From positions 1,149,298 through 1,213,297 of the forward strand of contig CBDCEX010000018.1 in NCBI GenBank assembly GCA_965216025.1: a stretch of 64,000 nt of DNA, written 5' to 3'. The position numbers were made by a program, and so were the translations under genes. How positions within the stretch are numbered: the stretch's first letter is position 1; each line of letters begins with the position of its first letter. Origin of the DNA: JADFQT01 sp965216025. Its GTDB lineage: Bacteria; Chloroflexota; Dehalococcoidia; Lucifugimonadales; UBA3495. This document shows positions 42,801 through 50,390 of the stretch, in pieces. The notes beneath the pieces were generated by a model. The model saw only the letters and a program-made list of their open reading frames with translations. It was not told where the DNA came from and made no database searches.

Positions 42801-43291
42801 CCGTGCTGCAGAGCATCGACCTGCTTACCGGCGAGGGGCTGGAGGACATCTGCCGAGCCCAAGCGGAGGCGGAGGGCATCGGCGACGCAGCGAAGGATGT
42901 CCTTGAGCTGTCGCGCAACGCGTTGGCAACAGAGACCGTGAAGGGCCTGATCGAAAGCGTGAAGCAGGGCTCGGCCAACTATTACCGGGAGGTCTTTGTC
43001 AGTACGAAGCTCGGTGACAGGCTGGTGGAGGGCTTCATTGACCTGCTCATCGATGCGCCGGACGGGATAACCATAGTCGACTATAAGACGGACCGACTCA
43101 CCACCAAGCAGGTCCAGGAGTTGGGGCCGGAGTATGAGGTGCAGCTGGGCCTCTATGCCTGGGCGGTTGAGGAGACAACGGGGAAACCCGTGCGGGAGGC
43201 GACGCTCCTCTTCCTGCGCCCACAGGAGGAACGTCGGTTCCCGGACCCTCAGGCGCTCATCTTGAAGGCGTTGGATGCGGCGAAGGTGTAG
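39893..43291 (+). CDS. addA: AddA-like ATP-dependent helicase/nuclease
   Basis: The 1132-residue protein is an SF1A helicase with a C-terminal nuclease. Motifs in order: NLFVEAGAGTGKTTALVGRI (Walker A), AITFTEAAAAELRDRVR, HHLLVDEFQDTDPIQ, GDPKQSIYRFRRADI, LQQNFRSQQSI, IMTIHAAKGLEFPVVVLTG, LAYVACTRAKDHLLV, and the PD-(D/E)xK nuclease VEGFIDLLIDAPDGITIVDYKTD. This full order matches AddA. The start ATG 39893 overlaps the addB stop; a longer reading would run back into addB. The pair is probably an operon ending at the terminator of 43316-43350. Confidence 0.85.
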   Translation: MTQHDQPADQEHRDRIQQSLDENLFVEAGAGTGKTTALVGRIVTLIALGAAEMGGLAAITFTEAAAAELRDRVRRDLEYAAEDDSRDEGSRDRCRRAVSEMDAASIQTLHSFAQSLLRELPLEAGLPPGFEMLDPIEADLRFQQAWDQWLDESLESEELGPKLARALHLGLNLDQLRRVASALNGDYDLVADASIAEAPEPTLTIGNRLAESVTEIERLRLFSKIGGGDQLFDHAAEVVALAQRLPAAGSGERAYERALVRLLGWKPLSTRRGRQNEWDKDDVTGVNTCKLLKETLQVIEDVRAEEIVALRTAAFAPALEAVRKFVVDQSSRRKEEGHAEFHDLLVWARDMLRDNSDARRRFQRRFHHLLVDEFQDTDPIQAEIAFFLGGNPDDHAGSMSKDWQAIVPTPGKLFIVGDPKQSIYRFRRADIVTMAHVRNHLVRESTPLQQNFRSQQSIISWVNHVFSRWMRNEDGSELQAEYRDLVATHGVANEGEGAPPPAVYYVGESVSGSADSARRLEGQAVAALALRIKEERWQVRNQEPGGWRDATYRDICLLLPSRTNLEALEQALEAADVPYRIESKSIVLGTEDVRQLLNCLRAIDSPGDQVALVAALRSTAFSCSDVELLQFVDDGGRFDYLHPGSATGPVAEALAALRESNKKCGLKPPDELIEEFIRERHLVEISFDRRRPRERWRRLRFVVEQARAYQRAGGSSLRGFLDWIERQVVERARAVESPAPESDEDCVRIMTIHAAKGLEFPVVVLTGFGSTPNRNVDNVIVDRTSGQVEINLSLPGGIHVPTPGFEAAKVRESAAAEAEDVRLAYVACTRAKDHLLVCVFRRSVKNDATRAAKLEEFCADRLDLFEKLDWESLVEAAVAYEPQAEEERAASSGDFAALRAQWEAQRESTIERASQPQAQAVTAIAKLVKRQPPTVPAEGDVTSEKEEAGEGEIPYRRGRGGTNLGRAVHAVLQSIDLLTGEGLEDICRAQAEAEGIGDAAKDVLELSRNALATETVKGLIESVKQGSANYYREVFVSTKLGDRLVEGFIDLLIDAPDGITIVDYKTDRLTTKQVQELGPEYEVQLGLYAWAVEETTGKPVREATLLFLRPQEERRFPDPQALILKALDAAKV

Positions 43292-43315
43292 TCGTCGGCG
43301 CTAGGCTACCGAAAA

Positions 43316-43350
43316 GAAGAGGGGGCCGCAAGAGCGGCCCCCTCTTCTTC
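43316..43350 (+). terminator. Intrinsic terminator after addA
   Basis: A perfect 14-bp stem GAAGAGGGGGCCGC / GCGGCCCCCTCTTC with loop AAGA, followed by TTC, 25 bp after the addA stop. The U-tract is short, but stem strength and position support it. Confidence 0.75.
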
Positions 43351-43351
43351 A

Positions 43352-43921
43352 CTTGCGTTTCTGCGACTAGCTGAGCTGGCACAAGAGGACCATTTGGCCG
43401 CCCTCAACCAATTCACGGTTGGCTTCCTGGCCATCCCGTCGGTGAACAAGCACCTGGTCATCCAGCTGGCCCGGTGCGAGTACGTCGACCAACGAGAGAA
43501 CGTCATCGCCGTCAGGAACAGCGGAAGCGACAAGACCCATGTCGCACTCAGTCTCGGTCTCGCCGCCTGCCAGAGGGGTCTGTCGGTCGGCTTCACCACG
43601 GCCGCCTCGCTGGTCCACACGCTGGTCGAGGCCAGAGACGAACGGCGACGAGCTTGGCTTCGTGCCGCTGTCCAAGACCGGGGCCAAGCTACTGTTCGAA
43701 GTCTTCAGCCAGCGCTACGAGAGAGGATCGGTCCTGGTCACCACCAACCCGCCCTTCGACGAGTGGACCGAGGTCTTCGGCTCGGAGCGGCTCACCGGTG
43801 CACTCCTGGATCGCCTCACTCACCGCGTCCACATCCTTGAGGTGAACGGGGAGAGCTACCTCTTCAAGCTGAGCAGGCAGGCCACCGCCCTGCGCACCGC
43901 AGGCGATCCCGCTGACGCCTA
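43352..43921 (+). pseudogene. IstB-like ATPase of an IS21 element, internally deleted
   Basis: The first frame reads AALNQFTVGFLAIPSVNKHLVIQLARCEYVDQRENVIAVRNSGSDKTHVALSLGLAACQRGLSVGFTTAASLVHTLVEARDE in consecutive blocks, an IstB/DnaC-like start. Its Walker A is damaged: NSGSDKTH where the family has NSGTGKTH. After ARDER the frame shifts and resumes as DELGFVPLSKTGAKLLFEVFSQRYERGSVLVTTNPPFDEWTEVFG, so some 25-30 residues including LLIIDE are missing. The C-terminal part ends at the TAG of the CTAG that borders MITE copy 2. It is a dead IS21 helper gene; no istA is present. Confidence 0.8.
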
Positions 43922-43922
43922 G

Positions 43923-44091
43923 AAGTCTGGCCGGAAACCTCGATTCCCCCTAGGCCAGCGTTTTCTTAACGTCGATTATCGATGGCATAGTGGGTATTGC
44001 AACGTATTACATGCACCACCATGCCATATAAGTCTTGAATACGTCTGCTTCGCGTAGCGCAAAACCCGGCCAATGGCTTTCCGGCCAGACT
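43923..44091 (-). mobile_element. CTAG-flanked MITE, copy 2
   Basis: A 169-bp noncoding element with near-perfect ends: AAGTCTGGCCGGAAA at 43923 and the same sequence read inward from 44091. CTAG is at 43919-43922 and 44092-44095. The right 40 bp, reversed, match the left end of copy 1 (AAGCCATTGGCCGGGTTTxGCGCTACGC). It lies inside the IS21 remnant, between istB and the IS21 terminus. Confidence 0.85.
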
Positions 44092-44178
44092 TCTAGGCCC
44101 CACCGCACTCACTCCTACTAACGGCTCCTGCTGAGACCCGTCGCAGGGTGAAATTTTCGCTGGACACCGACGCTCAAT

Positions 44179-44228
44179 TGGTACACTTTTTCTCCGCCAC
44201 ACGGCCTGATTTTTCTCCACCCTTGACA
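44179..44228 (+). repeat. Terminal region of the IS21 remnant
   Basis: The run TGGTACACTTTTTCTCCGCCAC, GGCCTGATTTTTCTCCACCC and TTGACA, with a repeated TTTTTCTCC unit, is the usual terminal repeat arrangement of IS21-family elements, ending in TGACA. Together with the istB pseudogene it delimits an old IS21 copy of which istA is gone. Confidence 0.6.
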
Positions 44229-44626
44229 GGCAGCCTGATCAAACAACGAGGGTGACTCCCTTACACCACTTGACGGGACGTGACCGAAAAGCCGAAGACG
44301 CACCTTTAAAGCTGAGTGTGCCTATCCCATTGACCTGCCCTCGCGCTGCAGGTCTCAAGGCATGGGAAGCTGGTGCGGTCACCTCCACTTGGCTTCGGCA
44401 GACGCACACAAAACGGCTAGGCCTCTAGGGAAACTACTTGTGCACTACCGACGTGGGAGTAGCGTCCCGGAGTGCAGGTAAGTACCACAGCCTGGCACTG
44501 TCTGCCCGCGGCAGCAATGGCTGCGCCCATACCTTGGAGACGTTGGGGGTCGCTCCAACCTAGTACTCAGTCAACTTGGTTTTAGCATTTGTTTAAGAAA
44601 ACGGACAATTAGGCTATCCTGCCTAG
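44229..44626. other. 398-bp stretch without a recognisable gene
   Basis: Nothing recognised on either strand. It separates the IS21 remnant from the IS1182 remnant. Confidence 0.4.
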
Positions 44627-44937
44627 TGGGAAGTGTTGTTGGCGCGGCTGGTCCAACTGGGAATCCGCCAGTCCCGCTACTTCGGCCGCATCAAAACCCG
44701 GTTCCAGTTGTACCTGGCCGCCACCGTAGCCAACCTGACCCTGGTGGCCGCCAAAGCCGGGTTGACGGCCACCACCGGCGGCGGTTCCAGCGCCGGCAGC
44801 GCCCTCCGTGCCGGGACCATCCGTTCCGCACTTGAGATCGTCCCCGCGCGGCTCGGTCAAATCTTGACCCCGGCCTTGCTTGCGTCGGCCTCACTGCCGG
44901 AATACACTTCCCCGAACAAGGGTTTCCGGCCAGATTT
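44627..44937 (+). pseudogene. 3' remnant of an IS1182-like transposase and element end
   Basis: The frame reads LLARLVQLGIRQSRYFGRIKTRFQLYLAATVANLTLVAAKAG. The same C-terminal block with HRLARLVQLGVRQSRYFGRAK is found in the transposase at 19357. It ends PNKGFRPDF at the TAG of the flanking CTAG (44938-44941). Its end, read inward, is AAATCTGGCCGGAAACCC, closer to the MITE ends than the IS at 19264 is. The upstream 80% of the element is absent. Confidence 0.8.
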
Positions 44938-45008
44938 CTAGGCGGACCAACCAATGCAGTGGCCACATTCCGCGCCACGATCCCCCCAGCGCAACGACGC
45001 AGAGGACG

Positions 45009-45155
45009 TCACTGTCTGCGCTCCCTGGCGGCTTCCAAAGCGTCGGTAAGCGTCAGCCTGACTCACGCACTCATATCGATGCCTCGACGCTGCGCCTCTG
45101 CTTTGATTTCCCTCTTTAAATCTGGCTCGATTTTTACCGTCATACGTGTGGTCAT
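45009..45155 (-). pseudogene. Ribbon-helix-helix antitoxin-like gene with an in-frame UGA
   Basis: From the ATG at 45155 the minus strand reads MTTRMTVKIEPDLKREIKAEAQ, RRGIDMSA, then TGA (45063-45065), then VRLTLTDALEAARERRQ and a TGA stop at 45009-45011. The pattern of one strand (MTVKIE) followed by two helices is that of CopG/RHH antitoxins (48 residues). AGGAAAA lies about eight bases before the ATG. With the UGA the protein would be 30 residues. It is either a pseudogene or a sequence error; no toxin gene is adjacent. Confidence 0.6.
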
Positions 45156-45263
45156 CGCTGTTTTCCTCCAACTGTATCAGGGTGTTGGTACGATGCAACG
45201 ACTCTCCCCTGTTAGAGACCACACCTCTCTTCGCTGTGCTATTCAGCTTGAATACTTGTAGGT

Positions 45264-46736
45264 GTAAGTGTTCAGATTTGAGGGGAAGCGAGCAATCGGC
45301 GGCATTCCAGGAGGGGATTGAGACCTCTGGCCCGCCAGGTGCCAAAGAGGGATGCCAAGGTCATCTTGCTGTCGGTGCCCTGCCCTGAGCGGGTGCCGCC
45401 GCTGATCTTGCGACTGGTTACCAGATGCCGCAGGCTCCGCTCGGCGGCGTTGTTGTCTGAGGGCACGGCTGGGTCCGACACGAAGACAAACAGTTCCTTG
45501 ATGAACCGTTCCATGCGCCGGCAGAGCTTGGCCTGAACCGCCAGGGGATCTTTAAGGAAAGGCCGCGCCAAGACCATTAGTTTCTCCTCCAGCATTAGCT
45601 GGGTGCGATGGCCTGGCTGGGCTCGGGGAAGGACCGAGGCCTTGGCCTCCGTGTAGACCTGGTGAACCGCCTCGGCCCACTGAGCCAGCCCAGCGTCTTC
45701 TGGGTACAACCCTTTCAGGTCATGGATATCCCGCAGCAGATGAGCCCAGCACCGTTGCTTCAGGCCCGGGTAGTGGTTATAGGCGGCGTAGAAATCACTG
45801 ACCAACACTCCGCTGAAGGAGGAATCCAGCACCTCATCCACCACCCCCTTATCCCGACCCCGACGCAGGAAGTATCGTTCGCTGGGAGTGCTGAAGGTCC
45901 AAACATAGCCGTTGCTCCCGTCCTGGCGCCAGCCGGTTTCGTCGCCCTGCACCACGGGACTGGCGCGGACTTGCTCGAGCACCTCTCGCACCGCCGTCTT
46001 AGCCTGACGGGCTACTCCATGGACGGCCTGGACGATGGCACCAACACTCAGGTGCAACTGATGGACGGCCTGGACGATGGCACCAACACTCAGGTGCAAC
46101 TGATGGACGGTCTCCAGGTACCATTGGATGATTCTTATGGGCAACCGTCCCTCCTCCCGCAGGGTCACCATCAGGCTTACCAGATTGACCCCCAGGCGCT
46201 GCTGGCCCAGAACCACCCCCTGCAGGGCCTCTTTGGGCAGCCGGCGCTGCTGGCATACCGGACAGATGCGGGCTACCAGGGCGTGCTCGGTCACTTCTAC
46301 CGGAGCCACCGGTAGCTCAATGACTTCCCGAGTTCGCTGTACCCATCCGCCGTTCAGGTGAGTCCCGCAGTCGGGACAGACCGCCACGGCATGCTCCACC
46401 CGCCGGGTAGGAGTCATGCGCTGGCGGGCGAAGCCATGGCGGCGCAGCTTTCTGGGCTCCTTTTTCTCCGGCGCTTGCCGGCTGGAGTGCGGCTGATTAC
46501 CCGGCATCCCCGACGACCCGCGCCGGTTGGGACGGGATTCCAGAACCCCAATCCGCCTTTGCAAATCGGCAATGACTGCCCGCTGGCCGGCAATTATCTC
46601 CAGCAGAGTTTCGCGACTCGCCGCGTTCAGGTCTAGTTCAGTGTCCACCTCCCTGGTATGCCACAACTCCCCCGGCCATGCCAGCGTTTTTCCAACGGCT
46701 TTGAGCCAATTCACCTCATCAAGTCTGAACAGTTAC
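45264..46736 (-). mobile_element. IS66-family insertion sequence (transposase only)
   Basis: The ends GTAAGTGTTCAGATTTGA (45264) and, read inward from 46736, GTAACTGTTCAGACTTGA are inverted repeats with three mismatches in 18 positions. No convincing 8-bp direct duplication is seen outside them. The element encodes only the large transposase; the tnpA and tnpB helpers of larger IS66 elements are absent, as in the ISBst12-like subgroup. Confidence 0.75.
45272..46714 (-). CDS. IS66-family transposase (TnpC type)
   Basis: The protein has an N-terminal leucine-zipper-like helix (ASRETLLEIIAGQRAVIADLQRRI), a CxxC zinc-binding module (AVCPDCGTHL; ICPVCQQRRLP), and a DDE core: D in VVQGDETGWRQDG, D in GVLVSDFYAAYNHYPG, E in SDNNAAERSLRHLVTSRKISGGTRSG. 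This is the IS66 layout. The start may be GTG 46648, which begins VDTELDLNAA, since the upstream residues are not family-like. Odd: a 14-residue block (VHQLHLSVGAIVQA) is present twice in a row, from an exact 42-bp duplication at 46019-46102, at the region before the first catalytic Asp. This may impair the enzyme. Confidence 0.9.
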   Translation of the reverse strand: MNWLKAVGKTLAWPGELWHTREVDTELDLNAASRETLLEIIAGQRAVIADLQRRIGVLESRPNRRGSSGMPGNQPHSSRQAPEKKEPRKLRRHGFARQRMTPTRRVEHAVAVCPDCGTHLNGGWVQRTREVIELPVAPVEVTEHALVARICPVCQQRRLPKEALQGVVLGQQRLGVNLVSLMVTLREEGRLPIRIIQWYLETVHQLHLSVGAIVQAVHQLHLSVGAIVQAVHGVARQAKTAVREVLEQVRASPVVQGDETGWRQDGSNGYVWTFSTPSERYFLRRGRDKGVVDEVLDSSFSGVLVSDFYAAYNHYPGLKQRCWAHLLRDIHDLKGLYPEDAGLAQWAEAVHQVYTEAKASVLPRAQPGHRTQLMLEEKLMVLARPFLKDPLAVQAKLCRRMERFIKELFVFVSDPAVPSDNNAAERSLRHLVTSRKISGGTRSGQGTDSKMTLASLFGTWRARGLNPLLECRRLLASPQI

Positions 46737-46932
46737 GTCGAAGGCGATGTGGATGCGGTCGGGGTGGTTGCGTGGTAGCATCTATTGGGTGCTCCTTTTC
46801 TGGGACCGGTTTTCTGTTTCAAAACCATTATCCCAGATTCAGAGGCGCACCCTTTTGTTTCTTCAGCAGGCCTCCCACACGCCGTCCATCGGTGGATTCG
46901 GGCTTAGACTCAGCAAGGGAGAATAAAAGACC

Positions 46933-47841
46933 ATGGGATTTCTAAGAGACCTCGGCGCTGCAGCATCCATCGGCATCAGTGCGACCACCAAGCAAAAGGA
47001 CGCGGAGGTCAGTTTCCTAAAGGCAAAAGAGAAATACGAAAAGCGGGTCGAGGGATTCAATGATGTCGCAGTCAGTGCCTGCTCCCGCTTCGAGGATCTG
47101 GAGCAGGCATGGAACGAGGCCAAAACGGCCATAATTGAGTCCGGCGCATTGACCGTAGACCTACAGGGGAACCTGTCCTGGGGGTGGTACCAGCCTCCCG
47201 CCCAGCCAAAGGACCCAGCCGGGCCCGCAGACGCAGCAAAAACCGTCTCCGGCTCTCTCCTGGGCCTAGCGGCCTTCATAGGAGCCCCGGCGACAACGTG
47301 GACCCTGGTTGGTCTCTTCGGCACAGCAGGAACCGGAATTGGCATCTCCTCCCTATCCGGTGCCGCTTTCACGGCCGCCACCGCCGCCTGGCTCGGCCGC
47401 ATGGGCATTTCTGGAATAACCGGCCTGGGCATGAGGGCCGCCCCTGCGGTACTGGGTGGGATTGGCCTCGCCATCAGCCTGCCAATCCAAGTCGCCATCG
47501 GCGCCAAGGTGGCCGGCAACCGGGAACGGAAGACTATCAGCCAGATAAAGGACACCACCGAGGTGATCGACGCCCGACACACCATCATTGACGAGATGCA
47601 GCCCAGGCTCGAGGACCTGGGTAGCCAAGCACGAGAGCAAAACCTGCAACTGTTGAGGGGCACAGCTCAGTTCAAGGCAGTGCTGAACATCCACGATAAA
47701 GACGCTACAGAAACAAAAGACGCGGTAAACAACCTGCTGCAGATGCTAGTCAGTGGACGAGAACTATGCTCCGAGATGAAGCAAGCCATGGACGATATCG
47801 AAAGAAGATTTCGGCTAAATCCTTTCCCGACATTCAGTTAA
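46933..47841 (+). CDS. Unknown protein with glycine-rich hydrophobic segments and flanking coiled coils
   Basis: The 302-residue product is not recognised. Residues about 20-75 are helical and charged (KAKEKYEKRVEGFNDVAVS, FEDLEQAWNEAKTAIIES). Residues about 105-200 form several hydrophobic, Gly/Ala-rich stretches (SGSLLGLAAFIGAPATTW, TLVGLFGTAGTGIGISSL, GGIGLAISLPIQVAIGAKV), and about 205-290 are helical again (QISQIKD-like, RLEDLGSQAREQNLQLL). The arrangement of long helices around a hairpin-like hydrophobic core recalls alpha-helical membrane-inserting effectors or DUF-type immunity/pore proteins, but this is only a structural analogy. The ATG has GGGAG 16 bp upstream. It is between IS66 and gene debris, in accessory DNA. 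Confidence 0.5.
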   Translation: MGFLRDLGAAASIGISATTKQKDAEVSFLKAKEKYEKRVEGFNDVAVSACSRFEDLEQAWNEAKTAIIESGALTVDLQGNLSWGWYQPPAQPKDPAGPADAAKTVSGSLLGLAAFIGAPATTWTLVGLFGTAGTGIGISSLSGAAFTAATAAWLGRMGISGITGLGMRAAPAVLGGIGLAISLPIQVAIGAKVAGNRERKTISQIKDTTEVIDARHTIIDEMQPRLEDLGSQAREQNLQLLRGTAQFKAVLNIHDKDATETKDAVNNLLQMLVSGRELCSEMKQAMDDIERRFRLNPFPTFS

Positions 47842-48260
47842 GAATGGCAATAAAGGGCGATCGGCAATCTCCGCGGACCTACTCGCCCGGGCCAAGCACA
47901 TAGTAACCACCCATGCCCGACCGGAGGACACCGACTGGTCGAAAGCAGGGCACGGAAAGTTCCTGATACAGGGAAAGATCCGAATTAAGGTGCAAAAGAG
48001 GGAGTAAATCTCCTACATTGAGGAGTTGGTGGACGGGCTGGGCGGCAGGGTCTTCCACGGCATCCTGGAGGACGCAGGCGTGTTCGACCGGCTGGCAGGA
48101 CTGTGATGCTGTCGAGGAGTGGGAGCTGCGGCACCGCGACCTCCAGGGCCGCCGGACCTGGTGCCATACCCAGCGGATTATCATCCACTACGACGACGAC
48201 GGACGGCCCAAGCCGACCGTGGAGTTGCCGGTTCGGACCATCGGCCCCACCATCGTCTCC
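47842..48260 (+). pseudogene. Broken unknown gene
   Basis: Coding-like text continues after 47841 in pieces: one frame reads ISADLLARAKHIVTTHARPEDTDW and AGHGKFLIQGKIRIKVQKRE, stops at TAA 48005-48007, then goes on in frame as ISYIEELVDGLGGRVFHGILEDAGVFDRLAG. Near 48095-48105 it shifts by one base into DCDAVEEWELRHRDLQGRRTW and QRIIIHYDDDGRPKPTVELPVR. The pieces look like one acidic, soluble protein of unknown family, now broken by a stop and a frameshift. Confidence 0.4.
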
Positions 48261-49200
48261 AGACGAGCCAACAACCTATCATCCAGCTCCATCCCGCCCG
48301 ACAGAATCGACTCCCAATCCTCACCACTCACATCCAGCGTCTCCCTCACGGGATCCTCTCCCATCGCCCTGACCAACAGGTCCAATCGCGGACGCCGGCG
48401 GACCTCCTCTCCATCAGCTCCAACCATCCGTTTTCACCTCTCCGCCAAACTTTTTGAGACTGGGTTAAGGACCAAAACTGCTACGGAATCAGAGGGCTAT
48501 ACCTTCTAGGTAAATCGTATCTATTTACAGTAACAACCAGGGGGGGCGTAGGGGGTGTCGATCCACCACCGGAAAATTGTTGCACCCATTTGAACCTGAC
48601 CCCGCTGTAAAATTCCGAGGAACCACCCGATCTGGACTATCGGAATCAGAGGGACATACTTCGTAGCTGAAAAACACCCCCCCATGGGCCAACCCCCCAA
48701 ATGCCCTAAAATGGCCCATTTTCGATCAGCCCCGGAGTCCTTTTGATACTGGCTCCAAGACCCCTATTCAGGGCTTCCCGAAGACCCCCAGGGGCCGGTT
48801 TATCAGGTATTTCTGCAGGCATATCGCACGACGATTTTCAGGTTTCTCCGCCGGGTTCCCAGGGCAACAGTTCCAGGGGTTCCGGCGAAAGCAAATCCTC
48901 CGTGCCGGTTTCCGATGTCAATGCCGGTTCCCAATATCCCCGCCCGTCTTGGAATCCCAGCGGGGCTCTTCCGTGCGAGTCTCCGAGTTGGCCACCAGGC
49001 TGGCAAACCAGCCCCGGGCCAGTCTCCGCCGCGATTGGCACCAAAGACAAATTGCGGCAATATGTTGCACCTCTTTACACTCAGGAACCCAGCATAACCC
49101 CTTTCCTGAGCCCACACTTGTGACGAAGGAACTTGTCTAAAAGAGATTTGTCGCCAACACTATTGATAGGCTACAGGGAAATATTGCAGGGGATAAGAGA
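48261..49200. other. 940-bp stretch without a recognisable gene
   Basis: No protein family or RNA was recognised. It includes a short palindrome AAAATGGCCCATTTT (48709-48723). Low-complexity C-rich text (48664-48700) is present. Confidence 0.45.
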
Positions 49201-50338
49201 ATGACAACGAGAGAAAAATTGGATTACCGGGACAGGACCGAGCAGGATGAGAAACTCGATTACCGGGACGAGAATACGGAAGGGAGGGAGGAACACCGGA
49301 CTGAGCATCCCAACAGCTCCTACCAAGCGGCGAACCAGCACATGGTCAAGTTCAACGACGAGCTGAAGACCATCAACGAAAAAACGGCGATGGACTTCGA
49401 GTTCCGGAAGAACCCGGCGGAATACGACCTGGCGGAGCGGAAAGAAGCGCTGGAAGCAGTAGAGCAAGCCTTCAACAAAACCCAGTGGAACAGCAACTGG
49501 GAACGCCGGATTGCCGCCGAGGACATTGCCCAGAACTCCTTCCAACCGATGTACCGCCGGATTGAAATGGCCGAGGCCGCAGCGCAGCACAAGCTCCCCG
49601 ACGAGTTCCTCGCCGCAGCAAAAGAAGAAGAGATCGAGTACGCGGAAGAGCACCAGACCGAGGACGGAGCCATGGTGCTGGAGATCGGCGTGAAGGACAT
49701 CGAGACGGCGCAGCGGCTGGTGGAACAAAGCAACGGAGCCTTCCAAATAGTCTCCACCTGGCAGTTGGACCACTACCGGGACCAGTTCGCAGACGCTCTC
49801 TACGACAGCGACAAGAACCCAAACGCGGCGGAGCAAATGGGAAAATTTCTGGAACAGGGAATTAACTACTACAACGGAGAAATCCCCAGGGAAGCGCACC
49901 TGGACGGAAAGACTGAGGAAGGCAACACATTCCAGCAGGATGATGAAATAGCATCCGGCAAGCAGCAGATGACGAAAGAGGAAGTGGAATACGACGAACC
50001 CAGCTACGCCGAGATGCTGACCTTCCGGAGACTGGAGAACCTGGACGAGGAGACACTGGATCACGAGGTCAGTGAGTTAGTGCATCAGAAACTTCAACAC
50101 ACCGAGACATATCTGGAAGAACTGCAGAAAGCCGGGGAGGAGAGGTACTGCGCCAACTGCCAGGAGGTCAGATCCGTAAGGGACGGCCGGGAACGACCCT
50201 CCCTCGGGAACGGAAGATCAGGACCTGCCGGCGTTGGCAGCAGCATACCAGGTGGCGGTGGGAGCAGCCCGCCGTCTGCTGGAATGGCGACAGAACGAGG
50301 AGCAGGCCGAAGCAGAGAAAAAGGCCGGCCTTGGGTAA
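49201..50338 (+). pseudogene. Acidic helical protein of unknown function, frameshifted near its end
   Basis: The frame from ATG 49201 (AGGGG upstream) gives a strongly charged, helical, Glu/Gln-rich product. It begins with an internal repeat, EKLDYRDRTEQDEKLDYRDEN, and has no hydrophobic helix or known motif; one CANC pair is near residue 320. From about 50185 the reading becomes Gly/Ser/Arg-rich and unlike the rest. One base out of frame, EDQDLPALAAAYQVAVGAARRLL and EWRQNEEQAEAEKKAGLG follow, ending at TAA 50336-50338. That restores the composition, so I believe a single-base indel near 50185-50205 separates the parts. It lies convergent to the integrase and could be part of the same integrated element. 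Confidence 0.5.
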
Positions 50339-50390
50339 CATTGCCATTCCATTAGCCCTTCCCCTGTAGAACACCAGAAGAACTCCAGTT

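Noticed and set aside
36730..43291. addBA as part of the defence cassette
   Set aside because: It is separated by about 2 kb of debris, a MITE and a different base composition; AddAB is a standard repair complex, so I treat it as backbone.
1442..45155. Alternative genetic code with UGA as Trp, suggested by in-frame UGAs
   Set aside because: UGA is a normal stop in many intact genes here (addB, JAB, sigma-like), TGG encodes Trp throughout, and the UGA in the PKD region does not stand at a Trp position.
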